DNA from: Novosphingobium decolorationis
GTDB lineage: Bacteria; Pseudomonadota; Alphaproteobacteria; Sphingomonadales; Sphingomonadaceae
NCBI RefSeq assembly: GCF_018417475.1
Contig: NZ_CP054856.1
Coordinates: 2,697,001 to 2,761,000 of the forward strand
DNA length: 64,000 bases
Reading direction: 5' to 3'
The notes beneath the pieces are model-generated. The model made no database searches. It had not been told where the DNA came from and saw only the letters and a list, made by a program, of their open reading frames with translations. Made by a program: the position numbers and the translations under genes. Of this stretch, positions 43,707 through 54,909 are shown piece after piece (position 1 is the stretch's first letter; the number at the start of each line of letters is the position of its first letter).

Positions 43707-44713
43707 TCGTTGTCTTCCCGTGTTTCGTTGTCGCGTGCACCATCGGTGCGCGCGCCTGAATCGCCCCTGTCTCGATCTTCGGGCGATTCCGCAAGTGCTG
43801 CATTCAATTCCGCCCCGACGACCATCCCTAAGCCGACCAGCCAGAAAAAGAAAAGTGCGATCATCACCCCCGCGAGGCTTCCATAGGTGAGATCGTAGAC
43901 GAAAAAGTTGCGCAGAACGCGCGGGAGCGCCCAGGCAACGAGCAGCCACCATCCGGTGACAAGCGCGGCACCCGGCCACTTGGGATATTCTCGCGCCTGA
44001 TAGCGGCCCGGCGTCAGAAGGTAAATAAGCCCGTAGATCGAGCCGAACAGGGTCAGTGCGCTGACACTGCGGGTCACGAGGATGCGGTCAAGTACGCCGT
44101 CGAGCCGGGGGAACAGGATCGCAACGATCTCCTGGATCGCGCTGATGAGCACCTGCGAGGAGAGCGAGACGAGCAGCAACAGCACCGATCCGAAGATGAG
44201 ACCCGTCGAATAGAGACGATAGTGCCAGTAGGCGCGGCGCTTGGGGCTGCCATAGGCGCGATAGAGGATGTCCCGGATCGTCTCGATGAGGCTGGTCGCG
44301 GTCCATAGGCCGAACAGGCCGCCCACCCACAAAAGCCAGCCATGGCGCGCGGCCACCACGTCGCGCGCGACAGGCGCGAGAACCTCGGACACGCGCGGCG
44401 GCATGGCCAGAAGCACCGTGTCGATCGAGGCGTCGAGCCGCCCGGCCTCGCCCAGTACCGAAAAGATCGCCGCCAGGCAGATGAAGAAGGGAAAGAGCGC
44501 CAGCAGTGTCATGTAGGCGAGGTTTCCGGCGTGGATGAACCCGTCGTTCCACGCCCCGGTCAGCACCCGGCTCGCAATCGCGAACGTGCGCGTGCCCGGC
44601 CCCGCGCGCTGGCGCAGGGTCTCGGCAAGGCCCGGATCCGCGGCCTGCCCAGCCTTCGGCCGATCCGCTCGCGGGCGCCCATGGTGTGTCGGGGGGTCGG
44701 TTTCCACGCCCAC
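43703..44713 (-). CDS. YihY/UPF0761 family membrane protein
   Basis: 336 residues with six predicted membrane segments. Family blocks: HAGNLAYMTLLALFPFFICL, WVGGLFGLWTATSLIETIRD and YDLTYGSLAGVMIALFFFWL followed by GLGMVVGAELNAAL. The family was once called ribonuclease BN by mistake; actual function unknown. Basic cytoplasmic N-terminus of ~45 residues and an Asp/Arg-rich C-terminal tail. It overlaps fabI by four bases. Confidence 0.9.
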   Translation of the reverse strand: MGVETDPPTHHGRPRADRPKAGQAADPGLAETLRQRAGPGTRTFAIASRVLTGAWNDGFIHAGNLAYMTLLALFPFFICLAAIFSVLGEAGRLDASIDTVLLAMPPRVSEVLAPVARDVVAARHGWLLWVGGLFGLWTATSLIETIRDILYRAYGSPKRRAYWHYRLYSTGLIFGSVLLLLVSLSSQVLISAIQEIVAILFPRLDGVLDRILVTRSVSALTLFGSIYGLIYLLTPGRYQAREYPKWPGAALVTGWWLLVAWALPRVLRNFFVYDLTYGSLAGVMIALFFFWLVGLGMVVGAELNAALAESPEDRDRGDSGARTDGARDNETREDNE

Positions 44714-44793
44714 TTGATAGGGACGGAAAGCCCCGTATTCAAACCCGATTGCACATTATGCACGCCAACCATGCGGCGCGCTGACCATCAGGA

Positions 44794-45441
44794 TCAGGGC
44801 GAATCCATGGCGACGAAACCCGGGAGAGCGGCGACACGGTGCAGCCAGGCGCAGATCGCGGGGTAATCGGACAGGCGAAAACCGCCCGCCTCGGCGACAT
44901 GGGTATAGGCGAACAGAACGATGTCGGCGAGCGAGACCGCCTCGCCCACGAACCAGTCGCGCGTGGCCAGGTGCTCGTTCATCTGGCGCAGGGCCTCCTC
45001 GCCGCCCGCGCGCTTCATCAGGATCTGCTCACGCTGCTGGGGCGCCAGATTGGCTTCGCCCACGTAGAGCAGCCAGAAGCGCAGCGTCGCGATGTTGGGC
45101 TCGTGGCTGTACTGCTCGAAGAACATCCAGCGCAGCATTTCCGCGCGCGCGAAGCGATCCTCGGGGATGAGCCCCACCCCTTCCGTGCCCTCACGCTCGC
45201 CCCCATCGGCCAGGTACCAGCAGGCCGCGTTGCTCTCGGGCAGGAAGCGGGTGCCCACCTGCAGGACGGGAATGCGTCCATGGGCATTGATCTTGCTCAG
45301 AAAATCGGGCGTGCGGGTCTCACCGCGCAAAATGTCGTAATCGACACGCTGCAGGGGCAGACCCAGCAGGGCAGCCGTCAGCCGGATCTTGTAGCAGTTG
45401 CCGCTACGGGGATCCTCGTGGAGAACCAGTTGTTCGCGCAT
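44794..45441 (-). CDS. Glutathione S-transferase family protein
   Basis: 215 residues. N-terminal thioredoxin-like domain: LHEDPRSGNCYKIRLTAALL, GRIPVLQVGTRFLPESNAAC (cis-Pro and the Glu-Ser glutathione site). C-terminal helical domain with LATRDWFVGEAVSLADIVLF. Ser12 or Cys15 could be the activating residue. Substrate unknown. It is 54 bp downstream of a quinone oxidoreductase, so both may serve detoxification. Confidence 0.88.
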   Translation of the reverse strand: MREQLVLHEDPRSGNCYKIRLTAALLGLPLQRVDYDILRGETRTPDFLSKINAHGRIPVLQVGTRFLPESNAACWYLADGGEREGTEGVGLIPEDRFARAEMLRWMFFEQYSHEPNIATLRFWLLYVGEANLAPQQREQILMKRAGGEEALRQMNEHLATRDWFVGEAVSLADIVLFAYTHVAEAGGFRLSDYPAICAWLHRVAALPGFVAMDSP

Positions 45442-45495
45442 GGCGCATCCTTTCCCGCTTCGGGGCCTTGGCCCGCAGGTCCCGGCCGATCGCTG

Positions 45496-46497
45496 TCAGA
45501 CCTCCAGGACGATCTTTCCGACGTGCCCGCCCTCTTCCATGTGGCGGTGCGCCGCGGCGGCTTCAGCCAGAGCGAAACGGCGATCCATGACGGGCCGCAG
45601 CTCGCCCGAAGCCACCAGCGGCCAGACCTGGGCGCGCAGCTCCTGGGTCAGCAGCGCCTTGAACGTGTCCGAGCGCGCGCGCAGCGTCGAGCCGGTGAGA
45701 GTGTAGCGCCGCATCATCACGATTCCCATGTTGATCTGCGCCTTGGCCCCGCCCTGGATGGCAATGGTGACGTGGCGGCCGTCCATCGCGAGGCATTTGA
45801 GGTTGCGCGGCACGTAATCGCCCGCGACCATGTCGAGCACGACATCGACGCCGCGCCCCTGCGTGATCGCCTTGACCTCCTCGACGAAGTCGCTGGCCTT
45901 GTAATCGATGGCATGGTGTGCCCCGATTTCGCGCGCGCGATCACATTTCTCGGGTGAGCCGCAGGTGACGATCACGGTCAGGCCGAACAGGCGTCCCAGG
46001 CGCGTCGCCATCGACCCGATGCCGCTGGTCCCGCCATGGACAAGGAGCGTCTCCCCCTCACGGGCATGGCCGCGTTCAAAGACATTGTGCCACACGGTAA
46101 AGAGCGTTTCGGGAAGCGCGGCGGCCTCCTCCATCGCCAGCCCCTCGGGCACCGGCAGGCAGTGGTCCGCGCGCGCCAGGCAATAGGTGGCATAGCCTCC
46201 CCCGCCCACCAGCGCGCAGACCGCATCGCCCGGCGCCCAGTCGGTCACGCCTTCGCCCAGCGCCGCAATCCGGCCCGAAACCTCGAGCCCGGGAAGCGGC
46301 GAAGCGCCCGGCGGTGCGGGGTAGTTACCCTGGCGCTGGACCACGTCGGGCCGGTTGACCCCGGCAAAGGCGACTTCGATGAGGACCTCGCCGGGTCCCG
46401 CCTCGGGGACCGGCACGGCCATGCTCTGGAGAACCTCGGGGCCGCCGGGCGATTCGAATCCCACCGCGGTCATCGTCTTGGGCAAAAGGGAAATCAT
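45496..46497 (-). CDS. NAD(P)H:quinone oxidoreductase, zinc-free MDR family (PIG3-like)
   Basis: 333 residues. MDR fold: GVNRPDVVQRQGNYPAPPGA, GLEVSGRIAALGEGV, the nucleotide motif LLVHGGTSGIGSMATRLGRL and VDVVLDMVAGDYVPRNLKCL. The zinc ligands of alcohol dehydrogenases are absent, as in quinone oxidoreductases. The start may be either MISLL or the internal MTAVG nine codons on. Confidence 0.9.
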   Translation of the reverse strand: MISLLPKTMTAVGFESPGGPEVLQSMAVPVPEAGPGEVLIEVAFAGVNRPDVVQRQGNYPAPPGASPLPGLEVSGRIAALGEGVTDWAPGDAVCALVGGGGYATYCLARADHCLPVPEGLAMEEAAALPETLFTVWHNVFERGHAREGETLLVHGGTSGIGSMATRLGRLFGLTVIVTCGSPEKCDRAREIGAHHAIDYKASDFVEEVKAITQGRGVDVVLDMVAGDYVPRNLKCLAMDGRHVTIAIQGGAKAQINMGIVMMRRYTLTGSTLRARSDTFKALLTQELRAQVWPLVASGELRPVMDRRFALAEAAAAHRHMEEGGHVGKIVLEV

Positions 46498-46585
46498 GGG
46501 CCTCGTGTTGCCACATTCCCATAGACCTTGGGAACAGTTTTCGAAGGCATTGACACGGGCCCGTCATGGTCCGATGCTGCTGGCA

Positions 46586-46876
46586 ATGGACGACGACGAG
46601 CGACCTCGCCCCCCGGCGTCCGAACAGAAGTTCGGCGCGGCCAGTCTCCTCTCCCAAGAGAGTCTGGACAGCTACTCGCTTGATGAACTCGACGGCCGTA
46701 AAGCGCTCTTGGAAAACGAGATTTCGCGGATCACCGCGCACCGTGCACAGGCGGCCTCGCATCGTATCGCCGCCGAAGCGCTCTTTGGAAAATCCCCTGC
46801 CCCCGCAACGCCCCCGGTAACGGCGGGCGACGAAGGTCCCGGCACACCGCCCGATCCATTCAGGCCGCAATCATGA
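46586..46876 (+). CDS. DUF1192 family protein
   Basis: 96 residues from ATG 46586. Short acidic start (MDDDERPRPP), then the family core SLDSYSLDELDGRKALLENEISR and a helix of about 25 residues, ending in a Pro-rich tail. Small alphaproteobacterial family of unknown function. The start could also be ATG 46574. Divergent from the quinone oxidoreductase, 137 bp upstream of clpA. Confidence 0.8.
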   Translation: MDDDERPRPPASEQKFGAASLLSQESLDSYSLDELDGRKALLENEISRITAHRAQAASHRIAAEALFGKSPAPATPPVTAGDEGPGTPPDPFRPQS

Positions 46877-47013
46877 ATGCCGCCTCAGGATCAAGATCGG
46901 TTGCACAACGCGACCTCGTAAGCCTCCTGAGACTGCCTATATTGAATTTGCAACGACGATCCATCACCCTTCACCCGCAAGAGGAGCTATCCTCCAACTG
47001 GAAAGAGTCCTAA

Positions 47014-49413
<2,400 letters not shown>

Positions 49414-49447
49414 TCCGGCCCGGCTCGCCCGGTCCCCAACGCAACAC

Positions 49448-49483
49448 GAAGAGCCCGGCCTCCCGCGAGGTCGGGCTCTTCTG
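49448..49483 (+). terminator. Rho-independent terminator after clpA
   Basis: A 15-bp stem (49448-49462 with 49467-49481; one G-T pair) with a 4-nt loop CCGC. T content after it is low, but the stem is long and sits 34 bp after the stop. Confidence 0.75.
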
Positions 49484-49581
49484 CATGTGGAGGCCTATCC
49501 GCAAGGCGATCACTCCCACCCGTTCGGGCCGTCCCCCGACCAATACCCATAGCCTGCCCCCACACGACCAACGGGGGAACC

Positions 49582-50523
49582 ATGCACATTTCCAAGATCC
49601 TGATCGCCAGCTCGGCACTTGCAGGCACAGCCCTGCCCCAGCAGGCTCTGGCCGGCGAAACCGGCCCTGCCGACATGGTGGCGATTCCCGCAGGGACTTT
49701 CCTGATGGGTTCGACCAAGGCCGAGACCGACGCCGAACAGGCCCTCACCCACCACACCGGCCTTGCCGTCGACGATGATTTCGCGCCGCGCGAGAAACCG
49801 CAGCACGAAGTCCACGTGCCCGCCTTCGAGATCGCCGCGACCATGGTGACGCGCGGCCAGTTCGCCCGCTTCGTCGCGGCGACCGGCTACACGGCCAAGG
49901 GCTGCTACGCGTACCTCGGCACCAAATACGGCATGCGCGAGGACGCCGACTGGCAGTCGATCGGCTTCCCCCAGTCCGACCAGCACCCGGTTACCTGCGT
50001 CAACTACGACGATGCCAGCGCCTACGTCTCCTGGCTCTCGCAGGAAACGGGCACGCCGTATCGCCTGCCGACCGAGGCCGAATTCGAGTACGCCACCCGC
50101 GCGGGCACCACGACCTCGCGCTACTGGGGCGATGACATCACCCTGCAGTGCACCTACGCCAACGGCGCGGACATCACCGTGCAGGAACGCGACAGCGACT
50201 GGATCACGGCCCAGTGCCATGACGACTATTACGGCCCCTCCCCCGTCGCGACCTTCGCGCCCAATGCCTGGGGCCTCTACGACATGATCGGCAACCTCTA
50301 CCAGCTGGTCGAGGACTGCTGGCACGACACCTACGAAGGCGCCCCCAGCGACGGCAGCGCCTGGACCGATGGCACAAAGGACGGCTCGGCCTGCGAAATG
50401 CACCCGATCCGGGGCGGCTCGCACAGCCCGCACCCGGGCTCGATGCGCTCGGCCAGCCGCGTGATGACCAACGCGACCCGCTCCGCCTTCGTGGGCTTCC
50501 GGGTTGCGCGTTCGGTGGATTGA
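49582..50523 (+). CDS. Periplasmic FGE-sulfatase (SUMF1-like) domain protein
   Basis: 313 residues with a signal peptide (cleavage after ALA, about residue 25). SUMF1 fold: MVAIPAGTFLMGSTKAETDA, PYRLPTEAEFEYATRAGTTT, NAWGLYDMIGNLYQLVEDCW and RGGSHSPHPGSMRSASR. True formylglycine-generating enzymes carry catalytic Cys residues in that last block; here there are none, so this is a fold relative with another or no catalytic role. The mature protein has six Cys, suggesting disulfides. Function unknown. Confidence 0.85.
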   Translation: MHISKILIASSALAGTALPQQALAGETGPADMVAIPAGTFLMGSTKAETDAEQALTHHTGLAVDDDFAPREKPQHEVHVPAFEIAATMVTRGQFARFVAATGYTAKGCYAYLGTKYGMREDADWQSIGFPQSDQHPVTCVNYDDASAYVSWLSQETGTPYRLPTEAEFEYATRAGTTTSRYWGDDITLQCTYANGADITVQERDSDWITAQCHDDYYGPSPVATFAPNAWGLYDMIGNLYQLVEDCWHDTYEGAPSDGSAWTDGTKDGSACEMHPIRGGSHSPHPGSMRSASRVMTNATRSAFVGFRVARSVD

Positions 50524-50543
50524 GAAGGAGGCAGTAAAAGGGT

Positions 50544-50658
50544 TCCGAGGGCCATCGCCCTCGGGCTCCCCAAACTGTAGACCTCACCTTTTGCGCGCCA
50601 CCCTGGTTGAGAAAGGTGAGGTCGCCCATTTGGGGGTCAAGGGGCGATGGCCCCTTGG
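50544..50658 (-). repeat. 115-bp palindromic element, copy 7
   Basis: Reverse orientation between tandem rightward genes, 20 bp after the FGE-like stop and 22 bp before the start of the next gene, so it must lie in that gene's leader or promoter. Inner repeat very clear: AGACCTCACCTT and AAGGTGAGGTCGCC. Confidence 0.95.
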
Positions 50659-50679
50659 ATAGGTTCTTCCTCTTCTCCC

Positions 50680-51750
50680 ATGTCCGAGAATCCCGACCTG
50701 AAGGGAACAAGCGCGCGCGCCTTCCATTGTGCTCGGGTGGCGCGCGCGTTTTCCTGGATACGCCCCGAACCCTGGGGGATTCACGTCGTTCCAGCCGATT
50801 GCTGGATCGACCCGGCGCGCGCGGTCGACCGGGCCCTTATCACGCATGGCCACGCCGACCACGCCCGCGGCGGCCATGGACAGACGTTTGCCACGCCCGA
50901 GACTCTCGCGATCATGAAGTTGCGCTACGCAACTTCGGACGGCGCGGTGCCGGTCGCCTACCACGAGACGATCACGCTTCCCGGCGGGGTACAGGCGACC
51001 TGGATTCCCGCCGGGCACGTCCTGGGCTCGGCGCAGATCCTGCTCGAACACGCAGGCGAGCGCATTCTCGTCACCGGCGATTTCAAACGCCGCGCCGATC
51101 CGACCTGTCCGCCCTTTGAAGTCACGCCCTGCGACGTCTTCATCACCGAGGCGACCTTTGGCCTGCCGGTCTTCCGCCATCCCCCCACGCAGCACGAGAT
51201 CGCCAAGCTGACCGATGCCCTGGCCGCAGAGCCCGAGCGCTGCGTGCTGGTCGGTGCCTACGCCCTGGGAAAGGCGCAGCGGGTCATCGCCGAACTGCGC
51301 GCAGCAGGCCATACCCAGACCATCTGGCTTCACGGCGCGCTGGAGAAGATGTGCCGCCTCTATGAAGATTTCGGCGTCGATCTGGGGGCCTTGTCCCTCG
51401 TCAGCGACGCGCCCTCGAAGGAGGCCATGGCAGGCCATGTCGTGCTGGCCCCGCCGTCCGCTCTCAACGACCGCTGGAGCCGCCGCCTGCCCGATCCGCT
51501 GACCGCGATGGCCTCGGGCTGGATGCGCGTGCGCCAGCGCGCCCGCCAGCGCGGGGTGGAGCTCCCCCTCATCATCTCCGACCACGCCGACTGGGACGAG
51601 CTTACCCGCACCGTCACGCAAGTTGCTCCACGTGAAACATGGATCACCCACGGCCGTGAGGAAGCCATGCTGCGCTGGTGCGAGCTGCACCAGAAGAAGG
51701 CCCGCGCCCTGGCCCTTGTGGGCTACGAGGACGAAGGGGGCGACGACTGA
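50680..51750 (+). CDS. Ligase-associated MBL-fold DNA exonuclease
   Basis: 356 residues from ATG 50680. Metallo-beta-lactamase/beta-CASP type: metal site ALITHGHADHARGGHG, then WIPAGHVLGSAQILLEHAGE, RILVTGDFKRRADPTCPPFE, VLVGAYALGKAQRVI and the C-terminal LIISDHADWDELTRTV with WITHGREEAML. The two HxHxDH-type sites are complete. The gene is followed one base later by an ATP-dependent DNA ligase, the defining neighbour of this exonuclease family. Biochemical role in repair is inferred from family context. Confidence 0.9.
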   Translation: MSENPDLKGTSARAFHCARVARAFSWIRPEPWGIHVVPADCWIDPARAVDRALITHGHADHARGGHGQTFATPETLAIMKLRYATSDGAVPVAYHETITLPGGVQATWIPAGHVLGSAQILLEHAGERILVTGDFKRRADPTCPPFEVTPCDVFITEATFGLPVFRHPPTQHEIAKLTDALAAEPERCVLVGAYALGKAQRVIAELRAAGHTQTIWLHGALEKMCRLYEDFGVDLGALSLVSDAPSKEAMAGHVVLAPPSALNDRWSRRLPDPLTAMASGWMRVRQRARQRGVELPLIISDHADWDELTRTVTQVAPRETWITHGREEAMLRWCELHQKKARALALVGYEDEGGDD

Positions 51751-51751
51751 T

Positions 51752-53362
51752 ATGGAAGCCTTCGCCGCGCTCCTCGACACGCTGGTCTATACCCGCAGCC
51801 GCAACGCCAAGATCGCCGCCCTCGCGCGCTACCTGCGCGACACGCCCGATCCCGACCGGGGCTATGCGCTGGCCGCCTTGTCCGATGGACTCGACTTTGC
51901 GGCCGTGAAAGGCAGCACGATCCGCGCGCTGATGCGCGAACGGGTCGATCCCGAACTCTGGACTCTCAGCCGCGATTACGTGGGCGACAGCGCCGAAACC
52001 GCCAGTCTGCTCTGGCCCGAACCGGAGGAAGCTCCCGGACCGCCTCCAACGGTTGCCGAGGCCGTCGACGCGCTGGCCGCGATGACACGCTCCACGGTCG
52101 CAAGCGAACTTCCTGCCCTTCTCGACCGGCTTGACGCCGAGGGACGCTACGCGCTCCTCAAGCTGGCCACCGGCGCCATGCGCATCGGCATCTCCGCGCG
52201 CCTCGCCAAGACGGCTTTCGCGCAAGCCTTCGATGTGGCGATCGAAGACGTGGAGGAGCACTGGCACGGGCAATCGCCCCCCTATACCGCCCTGTTCGAC
52301 TGGGCCGCCCACGGCTCAGCCCCGCCCGACACCGAGAACCTGCTCCTTTTCCGCCCCTTCATGCTTGCGCATGCCTTCGAGGCCGACGACCTCGACCTCG
52401 ACGCCTACGTGGCCGAATGGAAATGGGACGGTATCCGCGTGCAGGCAGTCCATGCCCCCGGCGAGAGCGGCACGGGCGAGAGCCGTCTCTACTCCCGCTC
52501 GGGCGACGATATTTCGGCCAGCTTCCCGGAAATCCCGGCCGCGCTCGACGTGGCCTGTGTCCTGGATGGCGAACTGCTCGTGCGCGGCGAGGCGCAAGGC
52601 GGCAAGGAGGGCGGCGCAGCCAGCTTCAACGCGCTGCAGCAGCGCCTCGGGCGCAAGACCGTCTCGAAGAAGATGCTGCGCGAGGCCCCCGCCTTCGTGC
52701 GGCTCTACGACGTTCTGCAGATCGAAGGCGAGGATCTCCGCCCTCTGCCCTGGTCCCGGCGCCGCGAAGCCCTCGAATCGCTGCTGCACCGGCTCGACCC
52801 GGAACGCTTCGACCTCTCACGGCTGATCGACGTGCCCGGCTTTGCCGAACTGGCCGCCTTGCGCGAGAACGCCCGCGACGCGGCCATCGAAGGCGTGATG
52901 CTCAAACGGCGCGACAGCCCCTACGTCGCGGGCCGCAAGACCGGCCTGTGGTACAAGTGGAAGCGCGATCCCCTGCTGATCGACTGCGTGCTGATGTACG
53001 CCCAGCGCGGATCGGGCAAACGCTCCTCGTTCTATTCCGATTTCACTTTCGGCTGCTGGGACGGCGATCCCGACGGCGAGGGCCAGCTGCTGCCTGTCGG
53101 CAAGGCCTACTTCGGCTTCACCGATGCCGAGCTGAAGGACCTCGACCGCCACGTGCGCCAGCACACGGTCAACCGCTTCGGCCCGGTGCGCGAGACCGAC
53201 AAGTCGCTGGTTCTCGAGGTCGCCTTCGATTCGGTTCACGCCAGCGCGCGCCACAAGTCGGGCCTTGCCATGCGCTTTCCGCGCATCCACCGCATCCGTT
53301 CGGACAAGCCCGCGCACGAGGCGGACCGGATCGAATCTCTCAGAGCCTTGATACGGGACTGA
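51752..53362 (+). CDS. ATP-dependent DNA ligase (ligase-associated operon type)
   Basis: 536 residues from ATG 51752, one base after the exonuclease stop. Nucleotidyltransferase Lys224 lies in AEWKWDGIRVQ; other motifs are RLYSRSGDDIS, CVLDGELLVRG, RDAAIEGVMLKRRDSPYV and GLWYKWKRDP. The N-terminal helical DNA-binding domain (1-200) includes LLKLATGAMRIGISARLAKTA. No primase or nuclease domain, so it is not LigD. In related bacteria this ligase travels with the exonuclease, an Lhr-like helicase and a phosphoesterase; only the first two are here. Confidence 0.93.
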   Translation: MEAFAALLDTLVYTRSRNAKIAALARYLRDTPDPDRGYALAALSDGLDFAAVKGSTIRALMRERVDPELWTLSRDYVGDSAETASLLWPEPEEAPGPPPTVAEAVDALAAMTRSTVASELPALLDRLDAEGRYALLKLATGAMRIGISARLAKTAFAQAFDVAIEDVEEHWHGQSPPYTALFDWAAHGSAPPDTENLLLFRPFMLAHAFEADDLDLDAYVAEWKWDGIRVQAVHAPGESGTGESRLYSRSGDDISASFPEIPAALDVACVLDGELLVRGEAQGGKEGGAASFNALQQRLGRKTVSKKMLREAPAFVRLYDVLQIEGEDLRPLPWSRRREALESLLHRLDPERFDLSRLIDVPGFAELAALRENARDAAIEGVMLKRRDSPYVAGRKTGLWYKWKRDPLLIDCVLMYAQRGSGKRSSFYSDFTFGCWDGDPDGEGQLLPVGKAYFGFTDAELKDLDRHVRQHTVNRFGPVRETDKSLVLEVAFDSVHASARHKSGLAMRFPRIHRIRSDKPAHEADRIESLRALIRD

Positions 53363-53377
53363 CCAAGAAAGTGCCTT

Positions 53378-53492
53378 TCAAGGGGCCATCGCCCCTTGAC
53401 CCCGGAATCGGCGACCTCACCCTACTCAGCCACGGCAACCGGATAAAGGTGAGCCAGACAGTTCGGGGAGCCCGAGGGCGATGGCCCTCGGA
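53378..53492 (+). repeat. 115-bp palindromic element, copy 8
   Basis: Forward orientation between tandem genes, 15 bp after the ligase stop and 103 bp before the globin start. Outer hairpins match the consensus exactly; the middle is diverged. Confidence 0.95.
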
Positions 53493-53595
53493 GCTGTCTC
53501 TTTGCCTTTTCCAATTGACCAACATCAAGTTCGGCTTGGCCCTGCACGTGTACTCTCACACCATCCCGCACGCTGTCTGCAAAGGATGTCGCTCC

Positions 53596-54042
53596 GTGTC
53601 TGCCCCTGCTCCGACTGCCGAAGCTCCCGCGCCCGAGACCCCGCGCACGCCCTTCTACATACTGGGCGGCATGCCGGTGTTCGAGGCCATCGCCCAGCGC
53701 TTCTACGACCTCATGGACGAAGACCCGGCCTACGCCGAACTGCGCGCGATGCATGCCGCCGACCTCTCCCCCATGCGCGAATCCCTGCCGCAGTTTCTCG
53801 CCGGATGGGCGGGCGGCCCACGCGACTGGTTCGAGGCGCACCCGGACCGCTGCATGATGAGCATTCACAAGCCGTTTCGCATCACCGCTTCGGCCGCCGA
53901 CCAGTGGGCCGGCGCCATGCAGCGCGCGATTGCGGACGTTGCCCCCGAACCCAAGCGCGTCGCCGATGCCATGGGGGAGATTCTCGCAGACCTGTGCGCG
54001 GCCATGGCCGCGCGCCCGCCGCAGAACCCCGTCACCTCCTGA
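53596..54042 (+). CDS. Group II truncated haemoglobin
   Basis: 148 residues from GTG 53596 (AAAGGA at 53581-53586). After a ~17-residue Pro/Ala-rich lead come FYILGGMPVFEAIAQRFYDL (helices A-B with the B10-region Tyr), LPQFLAGWAGGPRDWFEAHP, the proximal His91 in MMSIHKPFRI and Trp105 in the G-helix region, which is the group II hallmark. Heme protein for O2/NO chemistry; physiological role not shown. Convergent with yggU. Confidence 0.85.
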   Translation: MSAPAPTAEAPAPETPRTPFYILGGMPVFEAIAQRFYDLMDEDPAYAELRAMHAADLSPMRESLPQFLAGWAGGPRDWFEAHPDRCMMSIHKPFRITASAADQWAGAMQRAIADVAPEPKRVADAMGEILADLCAAMAARPPQNPVTS

Positions 54043-54057
54043 AAAGCAGGCTCCCGC

Positions 54058-54339
54058 CTAGCGGGTAAGGCGAAACTGCTTCTCACGCGAAGTTGCGCCG
54101 CGCAACAGTTCCAGCCGCGAGGGCGCTACCCGCAGCGCGCTGGCGACGAGCGCGCGCACCGCCTCGTTCGCCTTGCCGCCTTCGGGCTTGGCGCGGACCT
54201 TGGCAAGAAGCCGCCCGGATTCGATGGTCAGCCCCTCCCCCTTGGCGCCGGGAGTCACGCGTACAGCAAGGCGCCCCTCGGCATCTAGCAGGGCTTCGAC
54301 ATCGTCCGCCTCGGGCAGATCAAGCTTGGGCCGCGCCAT
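54058..54339 (-). CDS. YggU/DUF167 family protein
   Basis: 93 residues, leftward. LAVRVTPGAKGEGLTIESGR, LLAKVRAKPEGGKANEAV and LELLRGATSREKQFRL are the DUF167 blocks. Small cytoplasmic protein of unknown function. 6 bp downstream of the gamma carbonic anhydrase gene, same strand. Confidence 0.93.
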   Translation of the reverse strand: MARPKLDLPEADDVEALLDAEGRLAVRVTPGAKGEGLTIESGRLLAKVRAKPEGGKANEAVRALVASALRVAPSRLELLRGATSREKQFRLTR

Positions 54340-54345
54340 GGCAGG

Positions 54346-54909
54346 TCAGGCGCCGCGCAGCGCGGCCGCGTGATCCTTCGCGTTCTGCACGTAGCCGCGC
54401 ACCCCGGCCTGGTTGGCGGCCTTGGTCGCCTCATCGAGATCGCGGGCGAACTTGGCCGGACGGCCCATCCACAGCTGCCCGGCCCCGATGCGCTTGCCGG
54501 TCAGCATCGCGCCGCCCGCCAGCATGCCGTCACTCTCGATCACGCTGCCGTCCATGACCACCGCGCCCAGGCCCACGAAGGCGCGGTCCTCCAGCCTGCA
54601 GCCGTGGAGCATGGCCATGTGGCCGATCAGGCAGTCGGCGCCGATGATCGTCGCGTGGCCCTCGGGGCGTTGCGGCTTGGGACTGTCGCAGTGGATGACG
54701 GTTCCGTCCTGGACATTGGTGCGCGCGCCGATGACGATCCGGTTCACATCGCCGCGGATCACGCAGTTGTACCAGATCGAGGCCTCGGGGCCGATCTCGA
54801 CATCGCCGATGATGCGACAACCCGGTGCGATGAAGGCGCTCTCGTGAATCCGGGGCACCTTGCCGTGGATCGCGGCGATTGTGATGTCGGGGCGGGAAAT
54901 CTCGGTCAT
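54346..54909 (-). CDS. Gamma-class carbonic anhydrase family protein (YrdA-like)
   Basis: 187 residues from ATG 54909. Left-handed beta helix of hexapeptides: ESAFIAPGCRIIGDVEIGPE, ASIWYNCVIRGDVNRIVIG, TVIHCDSPKPQ and CLIGHMAMLHGCRLEDRAFV. The three zinc-ligand His positions (VIHCD, IGHMA, LHGC) are all present. Carbonic anhydrase activity is possible but not assured for this subgroup. ATGA overlap with the upstream membrane/SpeE fusion gene. Confidence 0.9.
   Translation of the reverse strand: MTEISRPDITIAAIHGKVPRIHESAFIAPGCRIIGDVEIGPEASIWYNCVIRGDVNRIVIGARTNVQDGTVIHCDSPKPQRPEGHATIIGADCLIGHMAMLHGCRLEDRAFVGLGAVVMDGSVIESDGMLAGGAMLTGKRIGAGQLWMGRPAKFARDLDEATKAANQAGVRGYVQNAKDHAAALRGA

Noticed and set aside
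49448..49483. Terminator stem considered as another 115-bp element hairpin
   Set aside because: Sequence and loop differ from the element hairpins, and no second hairpin or inner repeat follows.
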